Source: Nomia melanderi
Taxonomy: Eukaryota; Arthropoda; Insecta; Hymenoptera; Halictidae
Length of the DNA: 64,000 bases
Assembly (NCBI RefSeq): GCF_051020985.1
Contig: NC_135002.1
Coordinates: 5,828,001 to 5,892,000, forward strand
Reading direction: 5' to 3'
This document shows positions 1-12,200 of this stretch, piece after piece. A model generated the notes under the pieces. That model was not told the DNA's origin. It did not search any database and worked only from the letters and a program-made list of their open reading frames with translations. The position numbers and the translations under genes were made by a program. Within the stretch, counting starts at the first letter, position 1. The number at the start of each line of letters is the position of its first letter.

Positions 1-537
1 CTTTTCATTTTCACTTCCCTTTTCGTTCCAATCGTTTCACCTTTTTCTTGGCTCCTTTTCCTTTTGTTCCCTCTCGCCTGCGTCTCGATGCCTCCGATAC
101 GCTTTTCCGCGCTTTTCCGTCTAATACAGATACGATAATAACAGAGGTTCGCGGACCGATTCGGACAACGTTAAATGTCGGGTTTCACCGACGCGAGCGT
201 CGTCGCGCGCCGCATCGGAGCTCCACTGTTTCTCCGGTTCTGTGAATCCGAGAACGGCGAATGAGATTGCATTGATTAGCAACGGCCTGCATTCGGATGC
301 AAATCTCCGAATAGTTTCGCGCATCTGTCCCGAGCGCTCATTGAAAAACTCCGGTCCAAGATCTCCGAGTTTACTGTCACCCGCAGGATCAGCGCCTGCG
401 GAAGAGTTCGCGAATTTTCAACCACGAAATGCTCAATAATTGCTTTACCGCTTAAGACATTTGTTTTAGAAGTATCCTTGTTGGAATGTAAAATATTCGG
501 TGCCCACGGCAATCTACGTTTCACTTAGATTTCAATG

Positions 538-750
538 TTAACCCGTTGCGGACGAATGTCGACGTTTTGCCGGGATCAAACTTTCATATTTCGAATATTG
601 AGTTGCGGACGAATGATTTAATAACTCAAACAGCAAGAGATCAGTGCATAGTTTCCTTTTTCTCTATTATTTAAGCATCCGATATATAATTTGGCCGAAT
701 CTGCTGAAGGTTTTGCGTTCTTTAAAGAATCTTCGTCCGCAGAGGGTTAA
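538..750 (+). mobile_element. TTAA element, family A, copy 1
   Basis: TTAA at 538-541 and 747-750 bracket about 205 bp. The ends are inverted copies: CCCGTTGCGGACGAA at the left and TTCGTCCGCAGAGGG at the right. The subterminal palindrome core GTCGAC is at 558-563. TTAA targets and CCC tips fit piggyBac-type non-autonomous elements. No coding capacity. Confidence 0.8.
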
Positions 751-1480
751 AGTATAAACCAACCGTTAAATTTCATGGCTTTTAATACCGAAATTTCCTT
801 TATGCGAGAAAGAATTCTATGAAAAGACGTGAAATACATAAAATCCCTTTGAGGTTGCGCACGGAGGGAAGTGAAGATTAAAGGAAATTCTAAAAAAAAT
901 CGATTTTTCCATTCAGAGTAAGAGAACCGCTTAGACGGTCCATCGCTCGGGTGCCGACAAGATGGCGGCCGCTCGAAACGAAATCGCCGAACCAGAAACG
1001 CCCGAAGAACCGTTTCAAAGTGCCATCCACGAGCAGGTCGAGAGTCGGGATGAAAAGAGTTGAGGACGGGAAGGGTTAAACTATTTTCGAATACATATCG
1101 CGTTGCGCGGCGAGTTTTCCGGGCCGCGGATGTGCTCGTTCCATGCAAATAGAGGCGGTGCGGCACGGCGAATGCACCTGGGAACCGGAAGTCGTTGGAC
1201 GCGTTCCAAGAAATCCCAAACCTTTAACGAGAACCCGCTCAACGGTGGAAATTCGGTTGGGAACAATGCGCGGGGATCCGCGATGTCCCGGTATCCGTTG
1301 AAATATCGATTCCGCGTGGCAGGGTTGGCGTGTCGCGCGCTCCTTAACGCTAAATTGACTAAGGTTCGGCTCGCTGGTTGCAAAAATGGTTTATTCATTC
1401 TGTGCGAGACACCGAGGTACATGCCGAACGAGACAAAACGAAGAGAATCATTTTCGGGAAAGACGTATCGTTGAGAAAGA

Positions 1481-1990
1481 AACGTTTACGATCGTGTTAT
1501 TACAACTTTTAATACTTTATTATTTCTAATTCTATTTCTAGTTATATTATTTTAATATTCTATTATTTCCAATTAAGATTAATATATAATTTAATTAATT
1601 AAAACTAATAAAAATACAGAAAATAGAACGTTTACAATCGTATTATTACAACTTTGTTCTGGTATTACTAATTCTATTATTTTAACATTTTATTATTTCT
1701 AATTCTACTTCTAGTTGTGTTATTTTAATATTCTATTATTTCCAATTAAGATTAATATATACTTTAATTAACTAAAATTAATAAAAATACAGAAAATAAA
1801 ACGTTTACAATCGTATTATTACAACTTTGTTCTGGTATTACCAATTCTATTATTTTAACACTTTATTATTTCTAATTCTATTTCTAATTCTGTTATTTCA
1901 ATATTCTGTTATTTCCAATTCTGTCTTTAATTCTATTATTTTAATATTCTACTGTTTCCAACCCTATCATTAATTCTATTTCAGTATTCT
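1481..1990. repeat. AT-rich tandem repeat, about three units of 143-190 bp
   Basis: The phrase ACGTTTACRATCGTRTTATT starts near 1483, 1626 and 1800. Each time it is followed by ACAACTTT, an AT-rich run with TTATTATTTCTAATTCTA, then TCCAATTAAGATTAATATAT and AATACAGAAAATA. The third unit decays into shorter TTCTATTAT repeats. This looks like a small local satellite. Confidence 0.75.
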
Positions 1991-4501
1991 ACTATTCCTA
2001 TTTCTAATTCCATTATTTTACGTTACTTCATATCGAAGGTCGATGTCACCTAATGTTAATTTCCTTAATAAAGAATTTTAGGATCTCGCAACACCCTGGC
2101 AATTTATGCAATTTATTTCAATCAATTAATTACAGTTTATTTCACTCTTTTTACTTGCGTCCAGGCAGAATGTGATCCTTTTAGTTCCATTTAATCCGGT
2201 CGAGTTTTATCGCTGGCAATCGGATCGCAGCACGCTATAAAACAAAAGAAACAAGGCTGTCCCTAATCCTACCGCGAATGATTATTTTCCACGGTGAATT
2301 CCGCGCTCGCGCGTCGCGGGAGGCCGCTTAATCGCCGCTGGAATCGTTTCACAGGTGTTTGCGATCCCGTCCTTTGTTGTTCGAACGAATAAAATCAGGC
2401 CGGAACGTGATATTCGCCGGTCCCGGTGACATCCCCTGGAAATCCCGACGATTCACGGCCGGATCCCGGATGAAAGACGGGGAATTTTTTGTTCGTCCCG
2501 ACCGGATCGAGAATATTTAGCCGGATCGCGCGTTCGCGGGATTGTTCCTTGGAAAAGAATAAACCTCCCGGAAGTTTATATCGATCGGACGTTATCCTCG
2601 ATGATTTTCCAGCGTCCCGCTTCCTCTGACACGTCGAAACCCCATTCAAAAAGAGCGTTGTCCGTAATTCAAATTTCCCGCGCTCGGGAATTCCGTTTAC
2701 ACTGAATCAAAACGTCCCGGTGAACTTTCCAATCTCCCCGTGCGCGAATCTCGTTACATACACAAGATGAACAATCGATATTCGATATCGGAATGGAAAG
2801 AACCGTTCGGAAACCTACCAGATAGCATTACGAGGGATGACTGTAAATATTTTTCGACAAAAAACATTTCCAATGATTGCGCGAAGTAAGCTGCGATCGA
2901 GTTTTCCCAGTCGTATCATCCCTTAACGTCAAACTTTAAAAGCTTTCAATAAACAACTCTTCTCAATCATCTCAAAATCATTTCCAATTCTCAAAGATAA
3001 AATCACCGCAACAGAACAGAATTATAAAAACGAATTTGCTTCTCACCAAACCTCTCCATCTAAACAATCAAAAGCATCAGCGCCAACAGCCCGAAATCAA
3101 GATCGCCGCGATTCGCGTCGATCGTCAGAAAACGGTTCGCCTCCGCGATCGCGTGAACGAGAAAGCCCGAGGCCTCGGGGCGGATCGTAAAACAATTTGC
3201 AGTTCCCCTTCGTTCGTGTTCGTTACAGTTTACGTGGCCGACTTAAGCCGAAGTCGATCGGCTGCCGGCGACGCCGTTGAAACGGGCACGAAATAAAACT
3301 GGGTGAAGAGGACGGATATTATCGAGCGTTAATTAAGTTTCAACCGGGCAACCGGCTGCCGGGGAATCGAACGTTACGACGCTCGTAGCGCGAGCGGGTT
3401 TATTGGTTTCTCTTAATTAAGCAGGATCGGACCGGGGGCCCGATGTTGATACGCGCGCCGTCGCCGGAATCATTAGGCGCATCGATTTCCCGTCACCTCT
3501 TACGAGATTAAAGTCTATCCTGTGGGCTGGCCGGGCCGATCGTAACGCGCGCCGTTCTACGAACACTCTATAAATTCCGCGCCGTTAAGTCGATTTAAAC
3601 TATTTCAATTGATGGGATACTTCGAAACCTTTACCGGCCGCCGTTCTATGAACTCCCGTTAGAGCCGGCCCCATCAATCTTCATTCCTGCCGATTGATCC
3701 CGAAGATACGCGCCGGCCGGGGCTAATGAAAACAAAATCAGGTGGCCGATCGTTTTCCGCGAACCGATTTGCTCGCGGGCCGCGCCGGGAATCGAAGATC
3801 GCCGCGCGAACGCGCAATACCCGCGCGCCGTGTTTGCCGGTGGCTGTCGGCGGCTCAGCGGATCGGAGATAGCTTCGATTGGCTGCTCGGGTTTCGTGGC
3901 TTTCGAATGGTACTCGCGACAAATGTCTCGCTCGATCGTGTGGCTCGATGGAAGGATACTTTCTACACATCGAACGCCGGCTGAATTTCAGCTACTGAAA
4001 ACGCGAGCGTCGATGATTGTATTGATACATTTTTGACACTAGGTTTACAATAGGTTTTTACTTTTTTATACGTTTCGTATCTTTATTCTGATGCAATTGA
4101 GACGTTTATGGTGGTGAAGGCTCGCAAATGGGTTAAGCACGCCCTTGTTAGGATAATTTGGGATTGAAGACATAAAGGACTTACACATTGGACACATCGA
4201 ACACATCGGAATAATCCCGCGTAACTCGGATCTCCGGTTCTGTCCTTCATATGATGCATCACTGTCGCCGTGACCTGCCGCAACCGCGTCGCTATTGATG
4301 CATCCTCGTCCTTCGCAGCGATTTTTACTCGTTAACTCGAGAACAAAGCTGTAATCGCACTTCATCCCTCAAAGACTCGACGACTGTCGGACTGAACCGT
4401 CAAACGATTCCAAAATATCCATGGAAAGCTCCGAATGCCGATCAATGTCAATCTAACGCACGTCGGAAACCAAGAAAACGAGAAACGAATGTTTCACGGG
4501 A

Positions 4502-4751
4502 TTAACCGTTTGGATGCTAAACAACTTTCGTGGATATTTACCAAAAATGCGGATGTGATTGGGTGTATACAACAAAATTAATAAGAGTACTTATCTAATG
4601 AGAGTACAAATATTGTGTTACAAAAAGATATCAAAAAATAACATCTATTCAAATAAATTTACTTCGATTTATTTCTTGAAGAATATAGTAAGAAAATCGT
4701 GTGCGGTTGTCGTTTCGTGACTATAGTCAGCTATAGTAGCGAAAGGGTTAA
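4502..4751. mobile_element. TTAA element, family L
   Basis: TTAACCGTTTGGATGCTA at the left, TAGTAGCGAAAGGGTTAA at the right. The 12-bp perfect palindrome TGACTATAGTCA (4718-4729) lies 18 bp inside the right end. Shares its right TTAA with the next element. Confidence 0.65.
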
Positions 4752-4992
4752 CCCTTTGCACTCGGAAGCTTTTCACCAGAAACATTCAACACACTTCTAT
4801 AAGACGTAGACGACATCATTTGAAAGGAACTAATGCGAAAACATACGTAAATTAGAAAACAAAGCTACTTCAGAGAAATATTTCACATATTGATGCATTA
4901 CACGAAACTTAATATTATATATAACAATTTGTAATTTTGTTCTATCGAATGAAATGGTGCCTGAGAGTCACCTATCAAGTGCGAAGGGTTAA
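4748..4992 (+). mobile_element. TTAA element, family B, copy 1
   Basis: TTAACCCTTTGCACTCGG at the left, CAAGTGCGAAGGGTTAA at the right. Hairpin GGTGCCT-GAG-AGTCACC at 4956-4972, 16 bp from the right TTAA, with one mismatch compared with copy 2. Confidence 0.82.
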
Positions 4993-5058
4993 CACTAGGC
5001 TTACGGAACCCGTCAATATGACGGATATCGAATTTTTCAAACATTATCTAGTAATAGT
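4989..5058. mobile_element. TTAA element end, family N (fragment)
   Basis: Begins TTAACACTAGGCTTACGG and carries hairpin CCGTCA-ATA-TGACGG at 5010-5024. The far end was not found; a family E fragment follows at once. Confidence 0.5.
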
Positions 5059-5113
5059 TCAACCCTTTGAACTCTGTAGGCTCCAATATTGCACCAGTTA
5101 TAATATGAAATAT
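5058..5113 (-). mobile_element. TTAA element, family E, fragment
   Basis: Reads AACCCTTTGAACTCTGTAGG then CTCCAATATTGCACCAGTTA, the reverse of the right end of the family E copy at 41923. Truncated where element C1 begins. Confidence 0.7.
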
Positions 5114-5418
5114 TTAAACCCTCTGTGAGCCGAATTTTATTTCGTGATTATAACAAAATTGATGCAGTATGACATTAATAAATATCAAAATACGAACAGA
5201 GATGATCAGTGTATTCAATAGTTCTAATAATTTTATTCAAACGAATGTATCTCGTAGCTTCGAAGTTACAATGACGTTGAACGTAAACTCCTGTGTATAA
5301 GAAAGTTGATCAATTATTTAATGGCATTCGTCAGTTCTCACTAAAAAATTAAATAAATCAATTTAACCCAGTACATCGACGTGTGACGTCAAAGTCACAC
5401 GGGCCTACAGAGGGTTAA
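5114..5418 (+). mobile_element. TTAA element, family C, copy 1
   Basis: Left ACCCTCTGTGAGCC, right GGGCCTACAGAGGGTTAA. Hairpin GTGTGAC-GTCAAA-GTCACAC at 5381-5400, 14 bp from the right TTAA. Interior TGACGTTGAACGTAAACT is shared with copy 2. Confidence 0.78.
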
Positions 5419-5463
5419 TAACACGAGAAGAGCGCTATATCGCTCCTCGGCACTCGACCGGTT
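5415..5463. mobile_element. Very short TTAA-flanked unit, 49 bp
   Basis: Lies directly after C1, from TTAATAACACGAGAAG to ACCGGTTAA, with a hairpin GAGCG-CTATAT-CGCTC at 5430-5445. It could be a deleted element or chance flanking of two TTAA sites. Confidence 0.3.
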
Positions 5464-6263
5464 AAGAATCGCTAATCGCGTTCACGTGAAAAAACAATAG
5501 CGAATCTCCGGGAATCAGTCGGGCCGCGTAATCGATGCTTCGGCGGCGCGGCGCAAACAATTGAAACCGGGATCGACGTTAAGCACGTCGCGTCGGTCGA
5601 GCTTAAATTTGCTTTTGTAATCCGCGAACCGAGCTAACGAGACCTCGAGCCGGCGGCGGGGTGGCTGTTCCGAATTTCCCTGGGCCTTTTAATTAAAACT
5701 TGTCGAATTGTATCGCGCCGGCGGCTGGCGCGACGGCGATGGCTGTCAATCCGAGGCGCGGGAAGTTGGTCAATTTAAAATTCCCGTCGCCCGGCGAACC
5801 GCTCGCGCTCGCTCGTTCGCGTGAACCGGCGGCGAACTCTTCGGTAACGAACGGTTTCGCGGCTGCGAGCGCTTCAGCCCCGGTTGCTCGTCGAATTACC
5901 CCATTCGCGCGCGCAATTAAAAGCGACAGGCGAAATGAAATATTAACGAGAGGCCGCGCGCGTCTCCGTTCCGCGCGGAACGAGCTTCCGCGTCCGGTAA
6001 ACCGATCGCTGATGATCTACCCGCCCGGAAAAAAAAACTAGTCGGAGATTCAATCTCGGCGCCGCTTGATATGTACCGGGCGCGAGCTGGATATCGGCTC
6101 GCCGTCGTAAACAGTTTACGGTTTTCCGAGCGCCGCGGCGCGTTTCGGCTCTTCCGGTTTTTACGCGGCCGTTACGTGAACCTGCCAGCCGCGTTCCTGC
6201 TCGTTGATGGAACGTTTCGGAGGTTCGTGCCGCGATTCATCCGACGGACACGTTTTCGGATTG

Positions 6264-6340
6264 TTAACCCTTTGCTAAAGGCGTGTATATACGCTCTCGC
6301 GAGTCTATCAATATGTACGAAAGGCGTAAATTTACGCTGT
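6264..6340. mobile_element. TTAA element end, family O (right end unclear)
   Basis: TTAACCCTTTGCTAAAG is followed 13 bp in by GCGTGTATATACGC (6281-6294) and then by the perfect 14-bp palindrome GCGTAAATTTACGC (6324-6337). A possible right end, GCGAAGGGTTAA, is at 7022-7033, but the pairing is not secure. Confidence 0.4.
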
Positions 6341-9112
6341 CTGCATTTTTCTTTTACTTTACGTTAAAATTGCCAAAATGAATTTGTTCCTATTATCAAT
6401 TTTCGATTTTCTTCTTTATATTTAATTACCACCTATTGAAGGAATAATGTACAAATGTACAAATGTACAAATTAAGTCAATTAAGTAATATACAAATTAA
6501 GTGAAGTAAATTGAAGTTGCTCAAAAAGTTACTTAAAGCGAATGAAGCAATGGATATTTTAATTTCTTTGCGATTATTTTTTTAAACCCTAAGAATGGTA
6601 TTAAATCTTCGGGTACTTTTTTGGTCACAGTGGACGACCAGCCGCAGCGACTGACATGCAAATAACGCGTCCATATTGATGAATTTTGAAAGTTTTGTGT
6701 AATATTCTTTCGTAGCTAAGCTAACTTAGATGTTAGAAGCGAATGCTAATAATTCGGTTACATAATTCTTCAATTGAACAATTATTAAGTAACTCATTAA
6801 ATATCGTTATTCGACGATGCATTGATGCACATTACGAATTATCATCGATACAAAAGCACAACTCGATTCCGAGGTTCGGCGTGATCGCACGATAATTCTC
6901 ATCGCGAGGATGCACGGGTATCAGCGGATCGGCTGAGTACATTACTAAATCGAAACAATTTACCGCGTTCATAAGACGTCGGCGCAAGTGTCGGGACGAT
7001 AATCCGGGTAAACTTTAGCTCGCGAAGGGTTAAATCCGTTGAAATACGGCCTCGAGCTCTGAGTCACTCGTCCGTAGAGTTCGTGACCCAATTTCCGAGC
7101 GGTTTTCGTGGTACAGCGAATAGCGAGGTGCGCCTCGATAAGAAACGATAAGCCCTTGGTTGCGTCACGAGCAGACATCGGAACGCGGCCGAAGATGGAA
7201 GGAGAGAGAGAGAGAAGCGAAGACGGAAGGGTTCGCGGAGGGAGAGACGGGGAAAAAAGGTTCGGCGTAGTCCCGATCGAGCCGGCCGATTAGTTAATGC
7301 GACGGACGAGGGAGGGACGCGTTCCGAGTGATAGCTGGGCAAAAGTAACAGACGTCCCTGGACAGCTGACGGCTCTATAAGCTTAATAAGCCGCGACGCT
7401 CCGAGATCGCGAGAGCACGATGAAAGAAGGCACGGGGGAACGCGCGCGCGCGCGCACGCCGGATCGACTGATTTATAGCCGTCTTCCCTCGGTCGATCGC
7501 CGATCGCAGACCGCTCCTTTCCCTCTCGGCGAGGAATCTTTAACCGGGAGATCGCGAAACTCGGTGCGTTTCACTGGCCAGATCGAAAGAGAAACGAGCG
7601 GAGATGTCTATGGGCCTGAAGGTTGCGGAGCCGCTTGCTTTTACCGTGTACAATATCGTTCAAAAGTTTTCGACGGTAGACATAGTAAACGCTCCCCCGA
7701 TTGATAATTTAATGATTCGTTTTTAGTAATGCGTGTTTAATGTCGAGACGAAGAAAGCTACTGAGGTGTTGATAGATTCCCCCCTTAACGTCGCGGTCTT
7801 ATTAGCGTTCCTATCATTGTCTCGTGAGGTATCCAGCAGGCTTACGCTCGAGCATTCTGCTGAACCTTTCGAGTCGCGCGACGTTACGGAGGGAGAGCTG
7901 TGTTCGAACGAAGCAACCGTTCGCGAAGTTTACATCGATGTTTTTGTATCGCATTGAAGTAGGTAGAAGGTATTCGCTGATGGAATGTCACGGACAAGCG
8001 AAAGACGGATTAGACGAACGTCTTCCCACGTTTCGACACCGACACGCGACAGCGGTTAATTATTTACCCGGATGCTGGGGAAGATTTATACGATGCGAGC
8101 GCCTGATAGGGAATCCCGGAAGGAATTCCATGGAAAATTGAGAAATCATCGCGACGCGGACTCGCTCGCCCGGTGCTGACTTCATCGGGTCCGCGAGACG
8201 ACGGTGATATTTTCTCGAAAGTACCCGCGGTACGGGTGTCCGGCTGGCAGATTTACAGCCCTGGGCTCTCGAACGACGCGCCTTTCCTCTTCCCGTCGAA
8301 CCTATGGGCTTCTGTCCCCCGTTAGTGCGCCCCGGGTACACTACGGTTCATAAGTCTCCGGTCTATATAATAGAATCACTGCGCCAGTCCATGGAAAACA
8401 GCGTTCGATCTGTTTTCCATCGATTACAGACGAAGGTAACGAAGAAAGTTCGAGATCACCGTCTTTTGTCCAGTCCCCAAGCGGTACAGTCTCATAGATT
8501 CGAGTATTCTGTAGTTTCTATACGTCGAAGACGAGAAAACTGTCACAACTAATAATTCATTCTATCGACGACGATATCGTTGCAATACGTAGAATCCGGT
8601 CTAATGAATTTCGTTTAAATCTCCAATTGAAAGCGACATCTGCGGACATCGGTTCGGATAAAGCCTCCCGTTATTATATTCCAGTGTACTTCGTTACGCG
8701 CCTCCCCGCGCTTGAAATTTTAATTAACAGGACAAACACGTTGTATTATGATAGCAAGTAGAATATTTCCGGCGCGATTTTTCGAACCCTCTCCAAACAA
8801 AGTGCTGCCAATCGGTGTCACGGTTATTTCCCAGTGTTTTCGCGAACGCTCAATGATCTCATCATCTGAAAATAAATCGTCCGTCCAAGTACCGGAGTTT
8901 TATTGCGCGGCGATAATAATATTTATACGCGGCGGAGGATCGAGCAGTTTTTGCCACGGGGGACGCGCGATCCCGAATAAAATGCGGCACCGATCCCGGA
9001 CCGCGATCTCGATCCACGGTCGATGGCCGCGCGTAAGAAACGATTGCGCGAACGAGGATCCTCGATTTTTGTCCCGGCCGACCTACTAACGATTCACGCG
9101 GCTCGGTTTCAG

Positions 9113-9246
9113 GGAGAACAATCAGATCATCGGCTGTTATTTGGAGATCGAGGACATAACTCTGGAGGATTACGGCGAGTACAAGTGCGAAGTTAGCAAC
9201 GGCGTGGACGAGGAGATCACGTTACCCGCTCACGTTTACCGGCAAG
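9113..9246 (+). CDS. Ig-TIR gene: exon with C-terminal half of an Ig domain
   Basis: Acceptor AG at 9111-9112 follows a pyrimidine-rich stretch; donor GTAAAG begins at 9247. The first base completes a codon from an unseen upstream exon (phase 2). The frame reads a strand with Cys (GCYLEIEDI), then the Ig F-strand signature with Asp, Gly, Tyr and Cys (DYGEYKC), and a closing G strand (ITLPAHVY). It is only the second half of an Ig domain, so an exon with the first Ig cysteine and tryptophan must exist upstream. Confidence 0.85.
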
Positions 9247-12200
9247 GTAAAGTAACTAAGCCTTTTAATCTGTCTGGCGGTTAAGGAGTCGCCGAGCGGT
9301 TATCGCGGGAACGCCGGCTGCGTTCGCGAAAACGGAGGAATTCCGCTGCGGATGCATGCGTGCCGCGTCGCTGGAAACATTCAAAACTCCCTTGCGCCTT
9401 TTGCTCTTTCAGGCTCCGAGTAACTTCGCTACCTTCGAAGCGGATAGACCGTCGGTAGTTAACACGTTGAACGCCGCACGATTTCGTAGAGCAAAATACA
9501 CAAAATGGAAAAAAAGGAATATTAAATCGTTTGACTGAATTGGATTATTATCGTTGCACGTTCATCGAATGTCACCGCAATGGATATGTTTGCGAATAAT
9601 CATCGTTTAATTGAGTGAATTATAGTAATTCGATTTGCTTGGGGTCACCGGTGACCGTGGCATTCAACGTGTTAATGGAAACGATCAGTAGACTGAGGAT
9701 CTTCGTGTAGATTCAAATTTTTAAATGTATAATTCGAAAAATAAGGTTACGATCGAAAATAGGTTTTCTTAACGAATATTGCAAGAAGCGGTACACTTTG
9801 GATACTTTAAATATTTCGTATCGCGTATCCTTGTAATTTTGATCTTTCGAATTTCGTGAATGCATGGAGTTTTGCAGTTTAACCTTCAATATTTCTGTCA
9901 ACTTTTTATGAAACTTCGAAGGTTTCAGTCTTCTTCTTGTAAACATTCTGCGAGTCTTTTCGGAAAGCGTTGTACTAAAGTTACTCATCTTATAGGCATT
10001 GAAAGGCTGGCTCTGTTCAGCGTCCAGGCGCAGTCCTTCCGGGGCAAAAGGCGAGTAAACACTAATAAAACGTATCTTTATCACTGTCCGCAGAGCCGCA
10101 GTTCGCGTTGGGTCTCCAAAACGGCTCCTGGAGAAAGTCGTTCATGCTCGGAGTGCTGGTGCTGGTCCTGCTGATCTCGGCAGGCGCCTTTTACGCGCGT
10201 TGCTGGTTGCCCATGGTGTTGCTCTGTCGCGATAAATTCGCACCCTTAGAAGAGAACGGTAATTATCAAAGACGACTCTCCCTTCCGACAGAATTAATGC
10301 TCAATACGAAGATAAACGCCGCACTGCTGACGTCGGACTTTGATGTCTAGAATAGGAAGTCGCGAGCGAACGATCTCATTCTGTAAATAACGAAAGGTTC
10401 AATTCATAATTGTCCATTCTAGCATCCAAAGACGAAGCTACTTTTGGACAGAATTAATGCTCACGATCCTACGAAGATAAACGCCGCACTGCTGACAGCA
10501 GACTTTGATATCTAGAATCGAAAGTCGCGAGCGAACGATTTCATTATGCAAATAACAAACAGTCCGATTCATAGTTTCCTATTCTGAAAATCCTACTCGT
10601 CTGCTGCCTTGCATATTAAGGGAATCGTCCAAGTCCGTCCGATTCACTAGCCCCATTTCTTTCATCCGAGGCTCGCCACGACTATTTTATCGCGGGAGCT
10701 TATAATTATTAACGAATTTGCATTCAGGTCGAACGTGGATGCGGATTAAACATTTATTTCTCGGAAAACCGATATTCGGCTGGCCGTTTCTCTATCGGGA
10801 AACTGTTTCTCCGACCGAAATCGAGGCAACATATTCAAAGATGGCGACCGCGCAACGGTTCCGCGGCGTTCAGCCGAAAATTAACATATCGAATTCCCAT
10901 TTGCTGAATGGTTTATGTACGATCTTCGACTGCGCCGCGGTCGATACTCGAAACTCGCTCCCCTTGTTCCCCCTTCGAATTGTCAGCCGTGTCGCGAATG
11001 TTCCATGAGACCGTACGCCAGCGCCAACATCGTCGGCCATTTTGAATACGCCGTCTAGGCTCCTCCGGGAGAGAATTTAACGCGAACTCCACGATAGTCG
11101 ACGAATCAAAGTGAAAATACAAGCGTAGAAGTATCTTATATTTTTGTGGAATCATTTTCTCCTGGAAAAGAAGGGATCCGAGATGCCTAGGGTCTTAGAA
11201 ACATTAACGCGGCCGCCGGTTTGCTTAATCTTCGTTTAATCCAGCTCGGAAAAGTGCCGCGGGCCGCGCGGCCAGCGACTTCCTCCTTCGATCTTCCTTT
11301 TTTCTTCGCCTAGCCGGTTAGAACGAGCGAATTTAACTGCCGCCCCCGATTCGCTCGCGGAAACTACGCGCCGGGTAATTAGAGGATCACCTTCGCGAGC
11401 GATCGCGAAAGATTACACGGCGCAACGAAATTCGAAATGAAGAATCGGGAAGTATGGTTCATTTTTCTACAGCTCCTGCTATCGCGTGGCGCTTTTGCGT
11501 TCAGGGGATGACAGCAACCTTCCATGGGAGATAAACGAGGAATTTACGTTTATGAATATCGTACGAAATTAAATGGAACGGAGAAACTATGGTTTTTACA
11601 GTTTTAGAAGAAAAACGCGATACGCGAATCGATTAGCTGCCTACGCGAGCATGTTTCGTTCGCTTAACGAAGCACGAAATGAAATCTTCGCAACATTTTC
11701 TGCGAACGTTCATTAAAGTATTGCTTTAACGATTCCTCATTTATCAGTGATTGAAAAGTATTGCGAAACGGGCACGCCCTGGCGATTAAAACCTTTAACT
11801 TCGCTCGACGAGAAATGGCAAATTAGTACCTTATCTCGTATTCGGTCCACGGTTGCTTATGCAGGATCACGCTTCCACGGAGACTAATTAGGGGAAACGG
11901 AAAGTAAATAGAAAAGGTCTTCTGGCTATTAAAGATTCTATTTGATTATGAACGACGCAAGGAGATTATTATCCCCCGTTATAGCCTACTTGTTACGCCG
12001 CGCGAACGCATCGAACCCGCAATCCACGCGACATTATAATTACCCATTCGCAGCGCACGGATAATTGTTACATTAATATTTTGCGAATTTAATTGGATGA
12101 AACTTGACGTCCAATTAAGGGAGGGAATTTGATAGTACCGAGTAGAAATATACACTATTGCTAATTGTTAATATTAAATTCAGCCACGTGCTCGTGTACC

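Larger units (their letters stand above)
1..9112. other. No gene recognised; 5' flank or intron of the Ig-TIR gene
   Basis: I found no exon I could defend here. The next exon downstream (9113) needs an upstream partner ending in phase 2, so at least part of this stretch should be intron of the Ig-TIR receptor gene if the upstream exons lie outside the window. The stretch alternates GC-rich, CpG-rich DNA with AT-rich DNA and holds an AT-rich tandem repeat (1481-1990) and a cluster of TTAA-flanked elements (538-750, 4502-5463, possibly 6264 onward), listed separately. Long open frames in the GC-rich parts have no domain signature and look like chance. Confidence 0.5.

Noticed and set aside
7022..7033. 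GCGAAGGGTTAA as the right end of the element starting at 6264
   Set aside because: The tip likeness is short, the spacing of about 770 bp is far longer than the other families, and other decayed ends lie between.
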